A stretch of DNA of 64,000 nucleotides. Origin: an uncultured Bacteroidota bacterium. Its GTDB lineage: Bacteria > Bacteroidota > Bacteroidia > Flavobacteriales > Flavobacteriaceae. The stretch is from NCBI GenBank assembly GCA_913047695.1, contig CAJWUI010000005.1:1-64000 (forward strand). Reading direction: 5' to 3'. Shown here one piece after another: positions 9,326-18,731 of this stretch (within the stretch, counting starts at the first letter, position 1; each line of letters begins with the position of its first letter). Position numbers and translations under genes: made by a program. The notes beneath the pieces are model-generated. The model did not search any database. It was not told where the DNA came from and was given only the letters and a program-made list of their open reading frames with translations.

Positions 9326-10018
9326 ATGAAAAAAGAAGATATAAAAATCCTTTTAGTTGATGACGAGCCTGACATTATTGAAATAATTCAATTCAATTTA
9401 AATTCGGAAGGATATCAAATATTTACTGCCAATGATGGGTTGGAGGCTATAAGGCTCGCAGAAAAACATATCCCTAATCTCATAATTATGGATGTTATGA
9501 TGCCAAATATGGACGGAATAGAAGCATGTGAAAACTTAAGAAAAGATAACCGATTTAATGAAACAATAATTATGTTTTTATCTGCTAGAGGCGAAGACTT
9601 TTCATATGTTGCCGCTTTCGATGCAGGAGCGGATGATTATGTTACTAAGCCAATTAAGCCAAAAGTTTTAATTTCAAAGGTTAGAGGATTATTGAGAAGA
9701 TTTAAAAGGGATAAAATTAAAGATAATCAGTTTGATTTCGGGAACTTGATAATTGATCGAGATGAGTATAAAATTATTTTGAATAATAATGAAATTTCAC
9801 TTCCAAGAAAAGAATTTGAACTAATATATCTTCTAGCATCAAAACCAGGTAAAGTTTTCAAAAGAGAGGAAATTATGGAAAAAGTGTGGGGGGGAGACGT
9901 TATCGTGGGTGATCGAACTATTGACGTCCACATTAGGAAATTAAGAGAAAAAATTGGTGATGAATTTTTTAAAACTATTAAAGGAATAGGTTATAAATTT
10001 GTAAAACCAGAAAAATAA
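9326..10018 (+). CDS. OmpR/PhoB-type response regulator
   Basis: A 230-residue regulator. The receiver domain has the acidic pair in VDDEPD (about 11-16), phosphoacceptor Asp56 in IIMDVMMPNMDG, and KPIKP with the conserved Lys. The C-terminal winged helix carries LPRKEFELIYLLASKPGKVF and VDVHIRKLREKIG-type recognition elements. I chose the ATG over the adjoining TTG one codon upstream. It is five bases upstream of the histidine kinase and forms a two-component pair resembling PhoBR in layout. The signal and regulon are not visible. Confidence 0.94.
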   Translation: MKKEDIKILLVDDEPDIIEIIQFNLNSEGYQIFTANDGLEAIRLAEKHIPNLIIMDVMMPNMDGIEACENLRKDNRFNETIIMFLSARGEDFSYVAAFDAGADDYVTKPIKPKVLISKVRGLLRRFKRDKIKDNQFDFGNLIIDRDEYKIILNNNEISLPRKEFELIYLLASKPGKVFKREEIMEKVWGGDVIVGDRTIDVHIRKLREKIGDEFFKTIKGIGYKFVKPEK

Positions 10019-10023
10019 AACAC

Positions 10024-11091
10024 TTGATATTTCCAAAATTTAATAAACTAAGCTTTCTACTTTCACTTGTTATTTCTGTTTTTTCTGTTATCACACTTCT
10101 GTCATTTATAATTTTTTTTCTCAAACTCGACCAGTATTGGCTCATTGGTTTTAGTTTAGTTGGCTTTCTGCTTATTTTGTTTTTTTCTTACATTTTGTTG
10201 ACCTATCATATAAATAATTATTTGAGAAAGAGAGTTAGAGAATTATACAACAGCATTTTTACATCAACAACCTCCACTTCAATCCTTAAGACGAATCAAG
10301 ACATAGATCTTTTAATGCGAAACTTAAAAAAATTAAATTCAGATAAAAATCTACAGATAGAGGATTTGAAAAACCAAGAAAATTTTAGAAAGGAATTTAT
10401 TGGAAACATTGCTCATGAATTAAAAACACCTCTTTTCACTATTCAAGGATTTATTTTAACATTATTAGATGGGGGTGTTACTGATCAAAAAATTATAAAG
10501 AAATATTTGAAAAAGACCTTGAATGGTGTTGATCGTCTCACATACATTGTTAACGATTTAGATTTAATTACAAAATTTGAGTCTGGTATTGCAAAATTAG
10601 ATATTAGTCAGTTTAATATATTATCAACAATTAATGAAGTAATAGAAATGTTAGAAGTACAAACTGACAAGAACAATATAAAACTTTCTTTAAAAAATAA
10701 ATTTGAGAAACCTATTTACGTTTTAGCAGATGAAGAACGTATCCAACAAGTAATATTAAATCTTGTAATGAATTCAATAAAATACGGTATAAAAAGAGGT
10801 ATTACTGAGATAGGTATCGATTTTATAGAACAGAACAAAATTCTAATTCGAATTTCTGATAATGGAAAGGGTATTGATAAAGAACATTTGCCTCGGCTTT
10901 TCGAGCGCTTTTATAGGGTCGAATCTGCTCGGAATAGGAAACAAGGTGGATCTGGATTAGGCTTATCAATTGTAAAACACATTATTGATGCACACAATGA
11001 AAAAATCTTTGTTGAAAGTGAACCAAACGTTGGTTCTGAATTTTCTTTCTCTTTAACACTTGTTGAATCAGCTAATTTAGTGGAAGCCTAA
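10024..11091 (+). CDS. Sensor histidine kinase
   Basis: A 355-residue kinase, partner of the preceding response regulator. Two membrane helices (about residues 10-35 and 40-60) are separated by almost no periplasmic loop, so it has no evident external sensing domain. The HisKA box is NIAHELKTPLF with His131. The ATPase domain has the N box (QVILNLVMNSIKYG), G1 box (ISDNGKGID) and G2 box (GGSGLGLSIVKH). It starts at TTG. The short sensor region resembles PhoR-like kinases of Bacteroidota, but phosphate sensing is not shown by anything here. Confidence 0.92.
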   Translation: MIFPKFNKLSFLLSLVISVFSVITLLSFIIFFLKLDQYWLIGFSLVGFLLILFFSYILLTYHINNYLRKRVRELYNSIFTSTTSTSILKTNQDIDLLMRNLKKLNSDKNLQIEDLKNQENFRKEFIGNIAHELKTPLFTIQGFILTLLDGGVTDQKIIKKYLKKTLNGVDRLTYIVNDLDLITKFESGIAKLDISQFNILSTINEVIEMLEVQTDKNNIKLSLKNKFEKPIYVLADEERIQQVILNLVMNSIKYGIKRGITEIGIDFIEQNKILIRISDNGKGIDKEHLPRLFERFYRVESARNRKQGGSGLGLSIVKHIIDAHNEKIFVESEPNVGSEFSFSLTLVESANLVEA

Positions 11092-11117
11092 ATTTTCCTA
11101 ATTTAAAAAAATAGAAT

Positions 11118-11786
11118 GTGGGAAGTAAAAATAAGCTAAAGCGTTTTAAAGAAAATCAAACTTTTACAAACGTTATACAACCAGATCGAGAAAAAATAAT
11201 TGAAGAAAATTTATTTTTAAAGGGTAAATGGAGTTCAAAATTCTTTAAAAATAAAGCTCCAATAATTTTAGAGTTAGGTTGTGGAAAAGGAGAGTATTCC
11301 ATTTATCTTTCAAAAAAACACCCAAAAAAAAATTTTGTCGGGATCGATATAAAGGGTGCTCGTTTATGGAGAGGTGCAAAAACTGCTGTTGAAAACAACA
11401 TAAATAACGTAGCATTTCTTAGAACACAAATTGAATTAATTGAACACTGTTTCGATACAAATGAAGTAGACGAAATTTGGATTACGTTCCCTGATCCACA
11501 AATTAAACATAAACGCTCAAAACATAGGCTTACGAATCCTAAAATGCTAGATATTTATAAAAAAATCTTAAAAGAGAATGGCATTGTTCATCTTAAAACA
11601 GATAATGAATTCTTTTTTGGATACACAATTGGTATCGTTTCTCAAATTGGTGAGGTAATTTATGCTCATAACAATATCTATAGCAATTCAAATGCACCAA
11701 AAGAGGCAATTGCTATACAGACTTTTTATGAAAAAATTTTCATAAATCAAAATAAACCCATTGCTTATATGAAATTCCGACTCTAA
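11118..11786 (+). CDS. trmB: tRNA (guanine-46-N7)-methyltransferase
   Basis: A 222-residue SAM-dependent methyltransferase that makes m7G46 in the tRNA variable loop. The SAM site is LELGCGKGEYSIYL (about residue 50). FVGIDIKGARLWRGAKTA and WITFPDPQIKHKRSKHRLTNP are hallmark TrmB stretches. The start is GTG, and the stop is one base before the ATG of the alkyltransferase-like gene. Confidence 0.94.
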   Translation: MGSKNKLKRFKENQTFTNVIQPDREKIIEENLFLKGKWSSKFFKNKAPIILELGCGKGEYSIYLSKKHPKKNFVGIDIKGARLWRGAKTAVENNINNVAFLRTQIELIEHCFDTNEVDEIWITFPDPQIKHKRSKHRLTNPKMLDIYKKILKENGIVHLKTDNEFFFGYTIGIVSQIGEVIYAHNNIYSNSNAPKEAIAIQTFYEKIFINQNKPIAYMKFRL

Positions 11787-11787
11787 T

Positions 11788-12123
11788 ATGAGTAAAAATG
11801 ATTTTTTTGATAAAGTATACAATGTAGTACGACAGATCCCGGAAGGGAAGGTCACATCATATGGAGCTATAGCCAATTATTTGGGAGTCAAAAAAAGCGC
11901 ACGGCTTGTCGGTTGGGCAATGAATGCCTCACACGGAGACAATTCAATACCAGCACATAGAGTAGTTAATAGAATAGGTCTTTTAACGGGTAAACATCAT
12001 TTTGGAGGGACAAAAATTATGCAACAGCTTCTTGAAAACGAAGGAATACTAATTAAGGAAAATAAAATTCTTAACCTAGAATTACATTTTTGGGACCCTC
12101 GAAATGAATTACCTGTCCTTTAA
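11788..12123 (+). CDS. Alkyltransferase-like (ATL/MGMT family) protein
   Basis: A 111-residue protein matching only the C-terminal DNA-binding domain of O6-methylguanine methyltransferases: VYNVVRQIPEGKVTSYGAIA, then SARLVGWAMNA with the helix-turn-helix and Arg finger. The alkyl-acceptor motif PCHR reads PAHR here (Ala56), so it cannot accept alkyl groups. ATL proteins bind O6-alkylguanine and recruit nucleotide excision repair. Most described ATLs carry Trp at this position, while Ala occurs in some. It follows trmB by one base. Confidence 0.85.
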   Translation: MSKNDFFDKVYNVVRQIPEGKVTSYGAIANYLGVKKSARLVGWAMNASHGDNSIPAHRVVNRIGLLTGKHHFGGTKIMQQLLENEGILIKENKILNLELHFWDPRNELPVL

Positions 12124-12158
12124 ACACTAAATATTTTTAGAAATTTAATCCTTAACAC

Positions 12159-12166
12159 TATCTTTG
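12159..12166 (+). promoter_or_regulatory. Candidate -7 promoter element (TATCTTTG)
   Basis: An exact TAnnTTTG match 18 bases before the ATG of the Mrp-type ATPase gene, in the 61-base gap after the alkyltransferase-like gene. It would start the mrp / NifU-like / ferredoxin unit. No clear -33 element is seen. Confidence 0.4.
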
Positions 12167-12184
12167 TATTCCAAGACATAACTA

Positions 12185-13318
12185 ATGAATATTGACAAAA
12201 ATGATGTGCTAAAAGCTTTAAAATCAATATCTATACCAGGTGAGGAAAAAAATATTGTTGAAAGTAAAGCGGTTATAAATGTAATGACTTTTGGGGATCA
12301 AATAGATGTTGATCTTAAGCTAGAAAATCCAACTCTACAGGCAAGAAAAAAAATTGAGGTCAATATTCTTAAAACTATTCATGAACAAGTTTACGAAAAG
12401 GCAAAAATTAAGGTAAATTTCAAAATCGTACCATCAAAAAAGTCTAATGATACTATAAAAGGGTCACCAATCCCCGGAATACTAAATGTAATTGCCATAT
12501 CATCTGGAAAGGGGGGTGTTGGAAAATCAACTGTAACAGCTAATATTGCTATAATGCTAACAAAAATGGGATGTAAAGTTGGTGTTCTAGATGCGGATAT
12601 ATATGGTCCTTCAATACCTACAATGTTTGATCTTGAGGGGGCAAGGCCACGTTCTGTTCAAGTTGAAGGTAAATCTAAAATGGAACCTATTGAAAATTAT
12701 GGTGTGAAAGTTCTCTCTATAGGATTTTTTACAAGGCCTGAACAGGCCGTAATTTGGAGAGGACCTATGGCATCAAAGGCTTTAAATCAAATGATTTTTG
12801 ATGCCGCCTGGGGAGATTTGGACTTCTTGATTGTTGACTTACCACCAGGTACAGGAGATATTCACCTAAGTATTGTACAATCCCTTCCTCTAACTGGTGC
12901 TGTTGTAGTTAGTACCCCTCAAAATGTTGCTCTCTCAGATGCTAAAAAAGGGATCACTATGTTTCAACAAAAAAACATAAATGTTCCTGTTTTAGGCATA
13001 ATCGAAAATATGAGTTATTTTTCGCCTCCTGAGCTACCTAAAAACAAATATTATATTTTTGGTAAGCGAGGTGCAGAATATCTTGCAAATGATAAACAAG
13101 TCCCTTTTTTGGGTTCTATTCCTATAGTTCAAAGTGTAAGAGAAGCGTCTGATTTTGGGCACCCTGCATCATTACAGGAAAATTCAAGTATTGCCAAGGA
13201 ATTTGAAAACCTAACAAAAAATCTTGTTTCACAAGTTCTTTTGAGAAATAAAAATTTACCTCCTACAAAAGTCGTAGAAATTACTAATTTAGTAGGTTGT
13301 GAGGCAATAAAATCTTAA
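12185..13318 (+). CDS. apbC: Mrp/NBP35 family Fe-S carrier ATPase
   Basis: A 377-residue P-loop ATPase that binds and delivers Fe-S clusters. An N-terminal MIP18/DUF59 domain (about 5-85) is joined to the Mrp ATPase, whose deviant Walker A is [11 protein letters not shown] (about 105-115), with the switch I region [13 protein letters not shown] and the Walker B-like [11 protein letters not shown]. The ENMSYF element is present, but the usual CxxC that follows is absent. I recall the same pattern in other Bacteroidota Mrp proteins. The next gene encodes a NifU-type scaffold, which supports an Fe-S role. Confidence 0.92.
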   Translation: MNIDKNDVLKALKSISIPGEEKNIVESKAVINVMTFGDQIDVDLKLENPTLQARKKIEVNILKTIHEQVYEKAKIKVNFKIVPSKKSNDTIKGSPIPGILNVIAISSGKGGVGKSTVTANIAIMLTKMGCKVGVLDADIYGPSIPTMFDLEGARPRSVQVEGKSKMEPIENYGVKVLSIGFFTRPEQAVIWRGPMASKALNQMIFDAAWGDLDFLIVDLPPGTGDIHLSIVQSLPLTGAVVVSTPQNVALSDAKKGITMFQQKNINVPVLGIIENMSYFSPPELPKNKYYIFGKRGAEYLANDKQVPFLGSIPIVQSVREASDFGHPASLQENSSIAKEFENLTKNLVSQVLLRNKNLPPTKVVEITNLVGCEAIKS

Positions 13319-13321
13319 AAG

Positions 13322-13567
13322 ATGAATACTGAGGAAATAGAATCAAAAGTACATATAGCTCTAGAGGAAATTAGACCTTTTTTAAATTCAGATGGTGGTG
13401 ATATTTCTCTTGTTTCTATAGATGATGACAAACATGTTAAGGTTCAACTTCACGGCGCTTGTGTTGGTTGTTCTGTAAATCAAATGACCCTTAAGACTGG
13501 GGTTGAGATGACTATTAAAAAGCATGTTCCACAAATTGAAACAGTCACCAGTATTGATCCTGAGTAA
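13322..13567 (+). CDS. NifU C-terminal domain Fe-S scaffold
   Basis: An 81-residue protein that is entirely a NifU-like C-terminal (Nfu) domain. The core is LNSDGGDISLV, then HGACVGCSVNQMTLKTGVE with the cluster-binding CxxC. Nfu proteins hold a 4Fe-4S cluster between two subunits and pass it to targets. It lies 3 bases after the Mrp ATPase and 3 bases before a ferredoxin, so these are probably one transcript devoted to Fe-S assembly. Confidence 0.93.
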   Translation: MNTEEIESKVHIALEEIRPFLNSDGGDISLVSIDDDKHVKVQLHGACVGCSVNQMTLKTGVEMTIKKHVPQIETVTSIDPE

Positions 13568-13570
13568 AAG

Positions 13571-13894
13571 ATGGATAAAGATATCACTATCCATTTAACA
13601 GATCGGTATGGGAATTCACATAAATTAAATGCTCCTGTCGATATGCAACTCAATCTGATGGATCTATGCAAAGCTTATAAATTTCCGGTTGAAGGTACTT
13701 GTGGCGGAATGGCACTTTGTGCTTCCTGTCAATGCTATGTAACAAGCAACCATACAATACCTGAAAAGTCTGAGGATGAGAAAGCTATGCTAGCTGAGGC
13801 ATTTAATGTAAGAGAAAACAGTCGTCTAGGTTGCCAAATTTTTCTAACACCTGAATTAAATGGTCTTAGCATTACATTAGCACCTGAAGAATGA
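13571..13894 (+). CDS. 2Fe-2S ferredoxin, adrenodoxin type
   Basis: A 107-residue electron carrier. The cluster ligands are in GTCGGMALCASC (C-x5-C-x2-C) and the fourth Cys is in SRLGCQI near residue 91, the pattern of adrenodoxin/Isc-type ferredoxins. In this setting it probably supplies electrons for cluster assembly or for a hydroxylase. It is the third gene of the Mrp-NifU-ferredoxin unit. Confidence 0.92.
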   Translation: MDKDITIHLTDRYGNSHKLNAPVDMQLNLMDLCKAYKFPVEGTCGGMALCASCQCYVTSNHTIPEKSEDEKAMLAEAFNVRENSRLGCQIFLTPELNGLSITLAPEE

Positions 13895-13925
13895 ATTTGA
13901 TTGCTAGTTTAATTTTTCTTATAAA

Positions 13926-14576
13926 ATGAAGCACAAACTTGCTTTATTTGACTTAGACGGAGTGATAGTTGATACAGCTAAATATCATTTTATTTCGTGG
14001 CGTAAAATTGCAAAATGTTTTGATTATGAATTAAAAACAGAAGATAATCAAAAATTAAAGGGACTAAGTCGCCCAGATTCTTTAAATCAAATTCTAAATT
14101 TAGCTAACATAACTTTAGATCCTAGCTCCTTTCAAATTTACCTTGAAAAGAAAAATCAAGACTACCTTAATTATGTTAGAGAGATTACAGTTGATGATAT
14201 CCTACCAGGAATTTTAGAAGCACTAGATTTTCTAGATAAAAGAGGGATAAAAATAGCTTTAGGATCTGCTAGTAAAAATGCTAGATTAATTCTTGAGCAA
14301 TTAGAAATTACTTCTTTTTTCAAAATTGTTGTTGACGGAAATCAAGTAAAAAAAAGTAAACCTCATCCTGAGGTTTTTTTAAAAGCTAGTACGGAAATGG
14401 GTATAATTTCCAAAAAATGTGTCGTTTTCGAAGACTCTCAGGCGGGTATTAATGCAGCTAAAGCAGCTGGGATGACAGCAGTAGCTATTGGAGACAGAAA
14501 TGATTTCGCAAATTATGATTTTTGTTATCCAAATTTTACATCAATAAATAGTGGTGAATTAGAGATGCTTTTTTAG
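13926..14576 (+). CDS. pgmB: Beta-phosphoglucomutase
   Basis: A 216-residue HAD-superfamily enzyme converting beta-glucose 1-phosphate to glucose 6-phosphate. Motif I is LFDLDGVIVDTA (nucleophile Asp near residue 9, acid/base Asp two later), motif II is LGSASKNA, the Lys is in KKSKPHPEVFLKA and motif IV is FEDSQAGINAA. The next gene encodes the GH65 phosphorylase that makes beta-glucose 1-phosphate, so the pair forms a phosphorolytic maltose route. Confidence 0.94.
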   Translation: MKHKLALFDLDGVIVDTAKYHFISWRKIAKCFDYELKTEDNQKLKGLSRPDSLNQILNLANITLDPSSFQIYLEKKNQDYLNYVREITVDDILPGILEALDFLDKRGIKIALGSASKNARLILEQLEITSFFKIVVDGNQVKKSKPHPEVFLKASTEMGIISKKCVVFEDSQAGINAAKAAGMTAVAIGDRNDFANYDFCYPNFTSINSGELEMLF

Positions 14577-14618
14577 AATTAAAATAAAATTATAAATTGC
14601 TTTATATGACATTTTCAA

Positions 14619-16892
14619 ATGCAGAAAGTAAATTATAAAATAGATCCTTGGAAAATAATAGAAAAAGATTTTGATTCCTCAAAAGTTAAAGCTTCGGAAA
14701 GCATTTTTAGTTTAGGAAATGGATCAATGGGCCAACGTGCAAATTTCGAAGAGCATTACTCAGGGACAACTTTCCAGGGCAGTTATGTAGGGGGTATTTA
14801 TTATCCAGATAAAACAAAAGTAGGTTGGTGGAAAAATGGATATCCAGAATATTTCGCAAAAGTTCTGAATTCCCCTAGTTGGATTGGAATCCACATAACT
14901 GTGAATGGTTTTCCTCTCGATCTGAATAAATGCATAGAAGTTTCAAACTTTAAAAGAATACTTGACATGAAGTCTGGTATCTACAAAAGATCATTTGAAG
15001 CACAACTTACTCAAAGTACTAGAATTGCTGTTGAGGTAAAGCGTTTTTTATCAATGGATAAAAATGAATTAGGAGTAATAAATTATCAAATAAAATCATT
15101 ACAAGGAAAATTAAAATTAACTATTGAATCATTTATTGATGGTAACATTAAAAATGAAGATTCAAATTGGAGTGATCCTTTTTGGAAACATAGAGGTTCA
15201 ATTTGCTCCGAAGATTTAATTTTACTTAATTCTCAGACCCTAAAAACTAAGTTTGATATTGCAACTTATGCTCAAACTGAACTATTAAATCATTCTGGAC
15301 ACCATTTATCGAAATTTAACTTTAGTGAAAAAGATTTTAGAATAAGTCAAACTAAAGAACACTACTTGAATGAGCTTGAGCACTGCACTATTTTAAAATA
15401 TGGGGGTTATATTAATGGATTAAATCACAATCCAAACAAGTTTAGAAAAATCGCGGAAGACACAGTTAAATATGCATCTGAAAAAGGTTTTAAAATTCTA
15501 GAAGATGATCATCGAAAAGCTTGGTCGGAAATATGGAATCAATCTGATATTGAAATTGTAGGAGATGATAAAGCTCAACAGGGTATACGATTTAATATTT
15601 TTCAACTTAATCAAACTTACAATGGAAGAGATGCAAGGCTAAATATTGGTCCTAAAGGATTTACAGGTGAAAAGTATGGCGGAAGTACATATTGGGATAC
15701 TGAAGCCTATTGTTTACCCTTTTATATGGCTACCAAAAATCATAAGGTTGCTCGTAATTTACTTAAATATAGATATGATCATTTAGAAAAGGCTATAGAA
15801 AATGCTGAGAAATTAGGCTTTAAAAATGGATCAGCTTTATATCCCATGGTAACAATGAATGGTGAGGAGTGTCATAATGAATGGGAAATAACTTTTGAGG
15901 AAATACACAGAAACGGAGCTATTGCATATGCTATTTTCAATTATGAAAGATTTACAGGAGATCTTACTTATATGCCTGAAATGGGCCTTGAGGTGCTAAT
16001 TGCAATTTCAAGATTTTGGGCTGAACGTGTTAATTATTCAGACAATAAAAAAGCCTATGTAATTTTAGGTGTTACAGGGCCAAATGAATATGAAAATAAT
16101 ATTAATAACAATTGGTATACAAATTATTTAGCACAGTGGTGTTTGAAATATACAACTAAGGAAATTTTAAAGATCAAAAAAATGCATCCCCAGCATTGGA
16201 ATAGAATAAAAGAAAAAGTTTCTTGGCAAGAATCTGAAATTGACAAATGGAACCTAATTGTGTCCCAGATCTACTTTCCAAGACATCCAGAAAATGATAT
16301 TTTTTTACAACAGGATGGTTTTTTAGATAAGACTATAATTCCAGCAAGTTCAATAGATAAAACTGAAAGACCGATTAACCAGCATTGGTCATGGGATAGA
16401 ATTCTGCGGTCACCATTTATTAAACAGGCAGACGTTTTACAGGGTTTATTCCTTTTCGAAGAAAATTTTGATGATGTGATTATTAAGAAGCATTTCGACT
16501 TTTATGAACCTTTGACAGTTCATGAATCATCACTTTCTGCATGCGTACATTCTATTTTAGCATCTCGTTTAGGCAGAATAGAAAAAGCTTATTCACTTTA
16601 TCTTAGGACTTCTCGTTTGGATTTGGATGATTATAATAAAGAAGTTGAAGAGGGGCTTCATATCACAAGTATGGCCGGAACATGGATGAGTTTAGTTCAA
16701 GGTTTTGGAGGTGTTCGTATAATTAACAATCAATTGCATATAGATCCAATTCTCCCAAAATCTTGGGAAAAGTATCATTTTAAAATCAACTACAGAAATA
16801 CTTCTATAAATGTTGAAGTTGATAAAGAAAATGTAAACATCTATTATTCAAATCCTAGCCTTATAATTTATTGTAATGGAGAATTAGTCTAA
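14619..16892 (+). CDS. mapA: GH65 maltose phosphorylase
   Basis: A 757-residue family 65 glycoside phosphorylase that splits maltose with phosphate into glucose and beta-glucose 1-phosphate. The order is N-terminal beta-sandwich, helical linker, (alpha/alpha)6 barrel and a small C-terminal beta domain. The catalytic region is EECHNEWEITFEEIHRNG (from residue 416), which carries the general-acid Glu of the family. There is no signal peptide, so it acts in the cytoplasm. It is 42 bases after pgmB and 12 before an amylase. Kojibiose or trehalose phosphorylase is possible, but the FEEIHRNG sequence and the amylase neighbours favour maltose. Confidence 0.92.
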   Translation: MQKVNYKIDPWKIIEKDFDSSKVKASESIFSLGNGSMGQRANFEEHYSGTTFQGSYVGGIYYPDKTKVGWWKNGYPEYFAKVLNSPSWIGIHITVNGFPLDLNKCIEVSNFKRILDMKSGIYKRSFEAQLTQSTRIAVEVKRFLSMDKNELGVINYQIKSLQGKLKLTIESFIDGNIKNEDSNWSDPFWKHRGSICSEDLILLNSQTLKTKFDIATYAQTELLNHSGHHLSKFNFSEKDFRISQTKEHYLNELEHCTILKYGGYINGLNHNPNKFRKIAEDTVKYASEKGFKILEDDHRKAWSEIWNQSDIEIVGDDKAQQGIRFNIFQLNQTYNGRDARLNIGPKGFTGEKYGGSTYWDTEAYCLPFYMATKNHKVARNLLKYRYDHLEKAIENAEKLGFKNGSALYPMVTMNGEECHNEWEITFEEIHRNGAIAYAIFNYERFTGDLTYMPEMGLEVLIAISRFWAERVNYSDNKKAYVILGVTGPNEYENNINNNWYTNYLAQWCLKYTTKEILKIKKMHPQHWNRIKEKVSWQESEIDKWNLIVSQIYFPRHPENDIFLQQDGFLDKTIIPASSIDKTERPINQHWSWDRILRSPFIKQADVLQGLFLFEENFDDVIIKKHFDFYEPLTVHESSLSACVHSILASRLGRIEKAYSLYLRTSRLDLDDYNKEVEEGLHITSMAGTWMSLVQGFGGVRIINNQLHIDPILPKSWEKYHFKINYRNTSINVEVDKENVNIYYSNPSLIIYCNGELV

Positions 16893-16904
16893 TTTTAGAA
16901 TTTT

Positions 16905-18728
16905 ATGAAGGATCTATTTATTTGTTTTCTATTGTCCTTATCTGCAGCAGCTCAAATAGAACGGGTTGAACCTCCATTTTGGTGGCATGGAATGAAAAAT
17001 AAGAAGCTGAAAGTTTTATTGTATGGAAAAGATATATCTAAATATGATGTTAAATCGAGGGGTATGCATTTACTCAGTATAGAAGAGGTTAAAAATAAAA
17101 ATTATCTTTTTCTGAATTTTGATTTAACCAACCAAAAGGCTGGAAATTTTAAAATTAATTTAATTGAAGGAAAAAAAATAAAATACACATTTAGATATGA
17201 AATTAAAAGTCGAAATAGAAATTTTGATTTTTCAACCTTTGATTCTTCTGATGTTGTTTATCTTTTGATGCCAGACCGATTTGCTAACGGAAACCCATTA
17301 AATGATTCCCATCCGGGCTTAAAAGATAAACTTAATCGCTCCGACAAAGATGGAAGACATGGAGGTGATTTGGAGGGTATTATTAAAAACTTAGACTACA
17401 TCGAAGAATTAGGTGCAACTGCTATTTGGTCAACTCCTCTTTGCGAGGACAACGATCCCAGTGTTTCTTATCATACTTATGGCCAAAGCGATTTGTATCG
17501 AATTGATCCAAGATATGGATCCAATCATGACTATAAAAGATTGGCTACTAATCTTCATAAACGAGGCATGAAACTAATTATGGATTATGTAATTAACCAT
17601 TGGGGCACTCAACATTGGATGGTTAAAGATCCCCCAACAAAAGATTGGATTCATTATTTTGAAGAGTATACAAACACTAATCATAGAAAAGAGATACATT
17701 CTGATCCATATGCATCAATAATTGATAAAAAGGAATTACTAAAAGGTTGGTTCGTACCTACTATGGCGGATCTTAATCAAAGTCAACCGAAACTATTGAA
17801 TTATTTGATTCAAAATGCCATTTGGTGGATAGAATTTGCTGGTATTGATGGTTTTAGAGTTGATACATTTCCATACAACAATCCTAAACCGATGATTAAA
17901 TGGCTAGAAGCTATTCGTCTGGAGTATCCAAAATTTAATATTGTTGGTGAAGGATGGATGTATAACACTATTCATCTTTCATATTGGCAGGAAAACAGTC
18001 CAATAGCAGCAATACAAGGGTTTAATTCAAAGTTACCTAGTGTTATGGATTTTGCTTTATATAATGCTTTTACAAAAGCATTCAGTGAGAGAGATGAGTA
18101 TTGGGAGTATGGAATGACTAGAATTTATAAAACATTACAAAATGATTTTCTTTATCCAAATATTAATAATGTTCTGATATTTGCAGAAAATCATGATACT
18201 AACAGAATAAATGATTTTTATCCAGAATTTAAATCATATAAAAGAATAATGGCGGCTTTGATGACTTTAAGAGGAATACCTCAAATTTATTATGGAAGTG
18301 AAATAGGAATGACTGGAAAAAAAGAAAACGGAGATGGTGACATTAGAAGAGATTTTCCTGGAGGTTGGATATCTGATAAAAAAAGTGCGTTTAATGAGAA
18401 AGAAAGGTCCCCAGTTCAAAAATCATATTTTAATTTTACAAAAAAATTGATTAACTGGCGCCGAACTAAAAGTGTTATTCATAACGGTAAAACTCTTCAT
18501 TATGTTCCCGAAAACGACGTTTATGTGTATTTTAGATATTCTGAAAAAAGTCGAGTAATGATAATTATTAATAATAGCCCTGAAAAACAAATTCTTTCTC
18601 TCGACAGATTCCATGAAGGAATTGCAGGAAGAACAAATGGTTTTGAAATAATATCCGAAAAACAAATTAGTTTAGCTAAAAATCTCGAGGTTTCATCCGA
18701 AACAGCCTACATTATTGAATTACATTAG
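16905..18728 (+). CDS. GH13 alpha-amylase, neopullulanase/cyclomaltodextrinase type
   Basis: A 607-residue enzyme with a short signal-like N-terminus (LFICFLLSLSAAAQ), an N-terminal cyclomaltodextrinase domain (about 20-110, IERVEPPFWWHGM), then a GH13 barrel and a C-terminal beta domain. The catalytic triad is Asp320 in GFRVDTFPY, Glu349 in VGEGW and Asp431 in AENHD. It resembles SusA-type periplasmic neopullulanases that cut maltodextrins or cyclodextrins. It lies between the maltose phosphorylase and a second GH13 gene, 3 bases apart, in one operon. Confidence 0.92.
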   Translation: MKDLFICFLLSLSAAAQIERVEPPFWWHGMKNKKLKVLLYGKDISKYDVKSRGMHLLSIEEVKNKNYLFLNFDLTNQKAGNFKINLIEGKKIKYTFRYEIKSRNRNFDFSTFDSSDVVYLLMPDRFANGNPLNDSHPGLKDKLNRSDKDGRHGGDLEGIIKNLDYIEELGATAIWSTPLCEDNDPSVSYHTYGQSDLYRIDPRYGSNHDYKRLATNLHKRGMKLIMDYVINHWGTQHWMVKDPPTKDWIHYFEEYTNTNHRKEIHSDPYASIIDKKELLKGWFVPTMADLNQSQPKLLNYLIQNAIWWIEFAGIDGFRVDTFPYNNPKPMIKWLEAIRLEYPKFNIVGEGWMYNTIHLSYWQENSPIAAIQGFNSKLPSVMDFALYNAFTKAFSERDEYWEYGMTRIYKTLQNDFLYPNINNVLIFAENHDTNRINDFYPEFKSYKRIMAALMTLRGIPQIYYGSEIGMTGKKENGDGDIRRDFPGGWISDKKSAFNEKERSPVQKSYFNFTKKLINWRRTKSVIHNGKTLHYVPENDVYVYFRYSEKSRVMIIINNSPEKQILSLDRFHEGIAGRTNGFEIISEKQISLAKNLEVSSETAYIIELH

Positions 18729-18731
18729 AAT

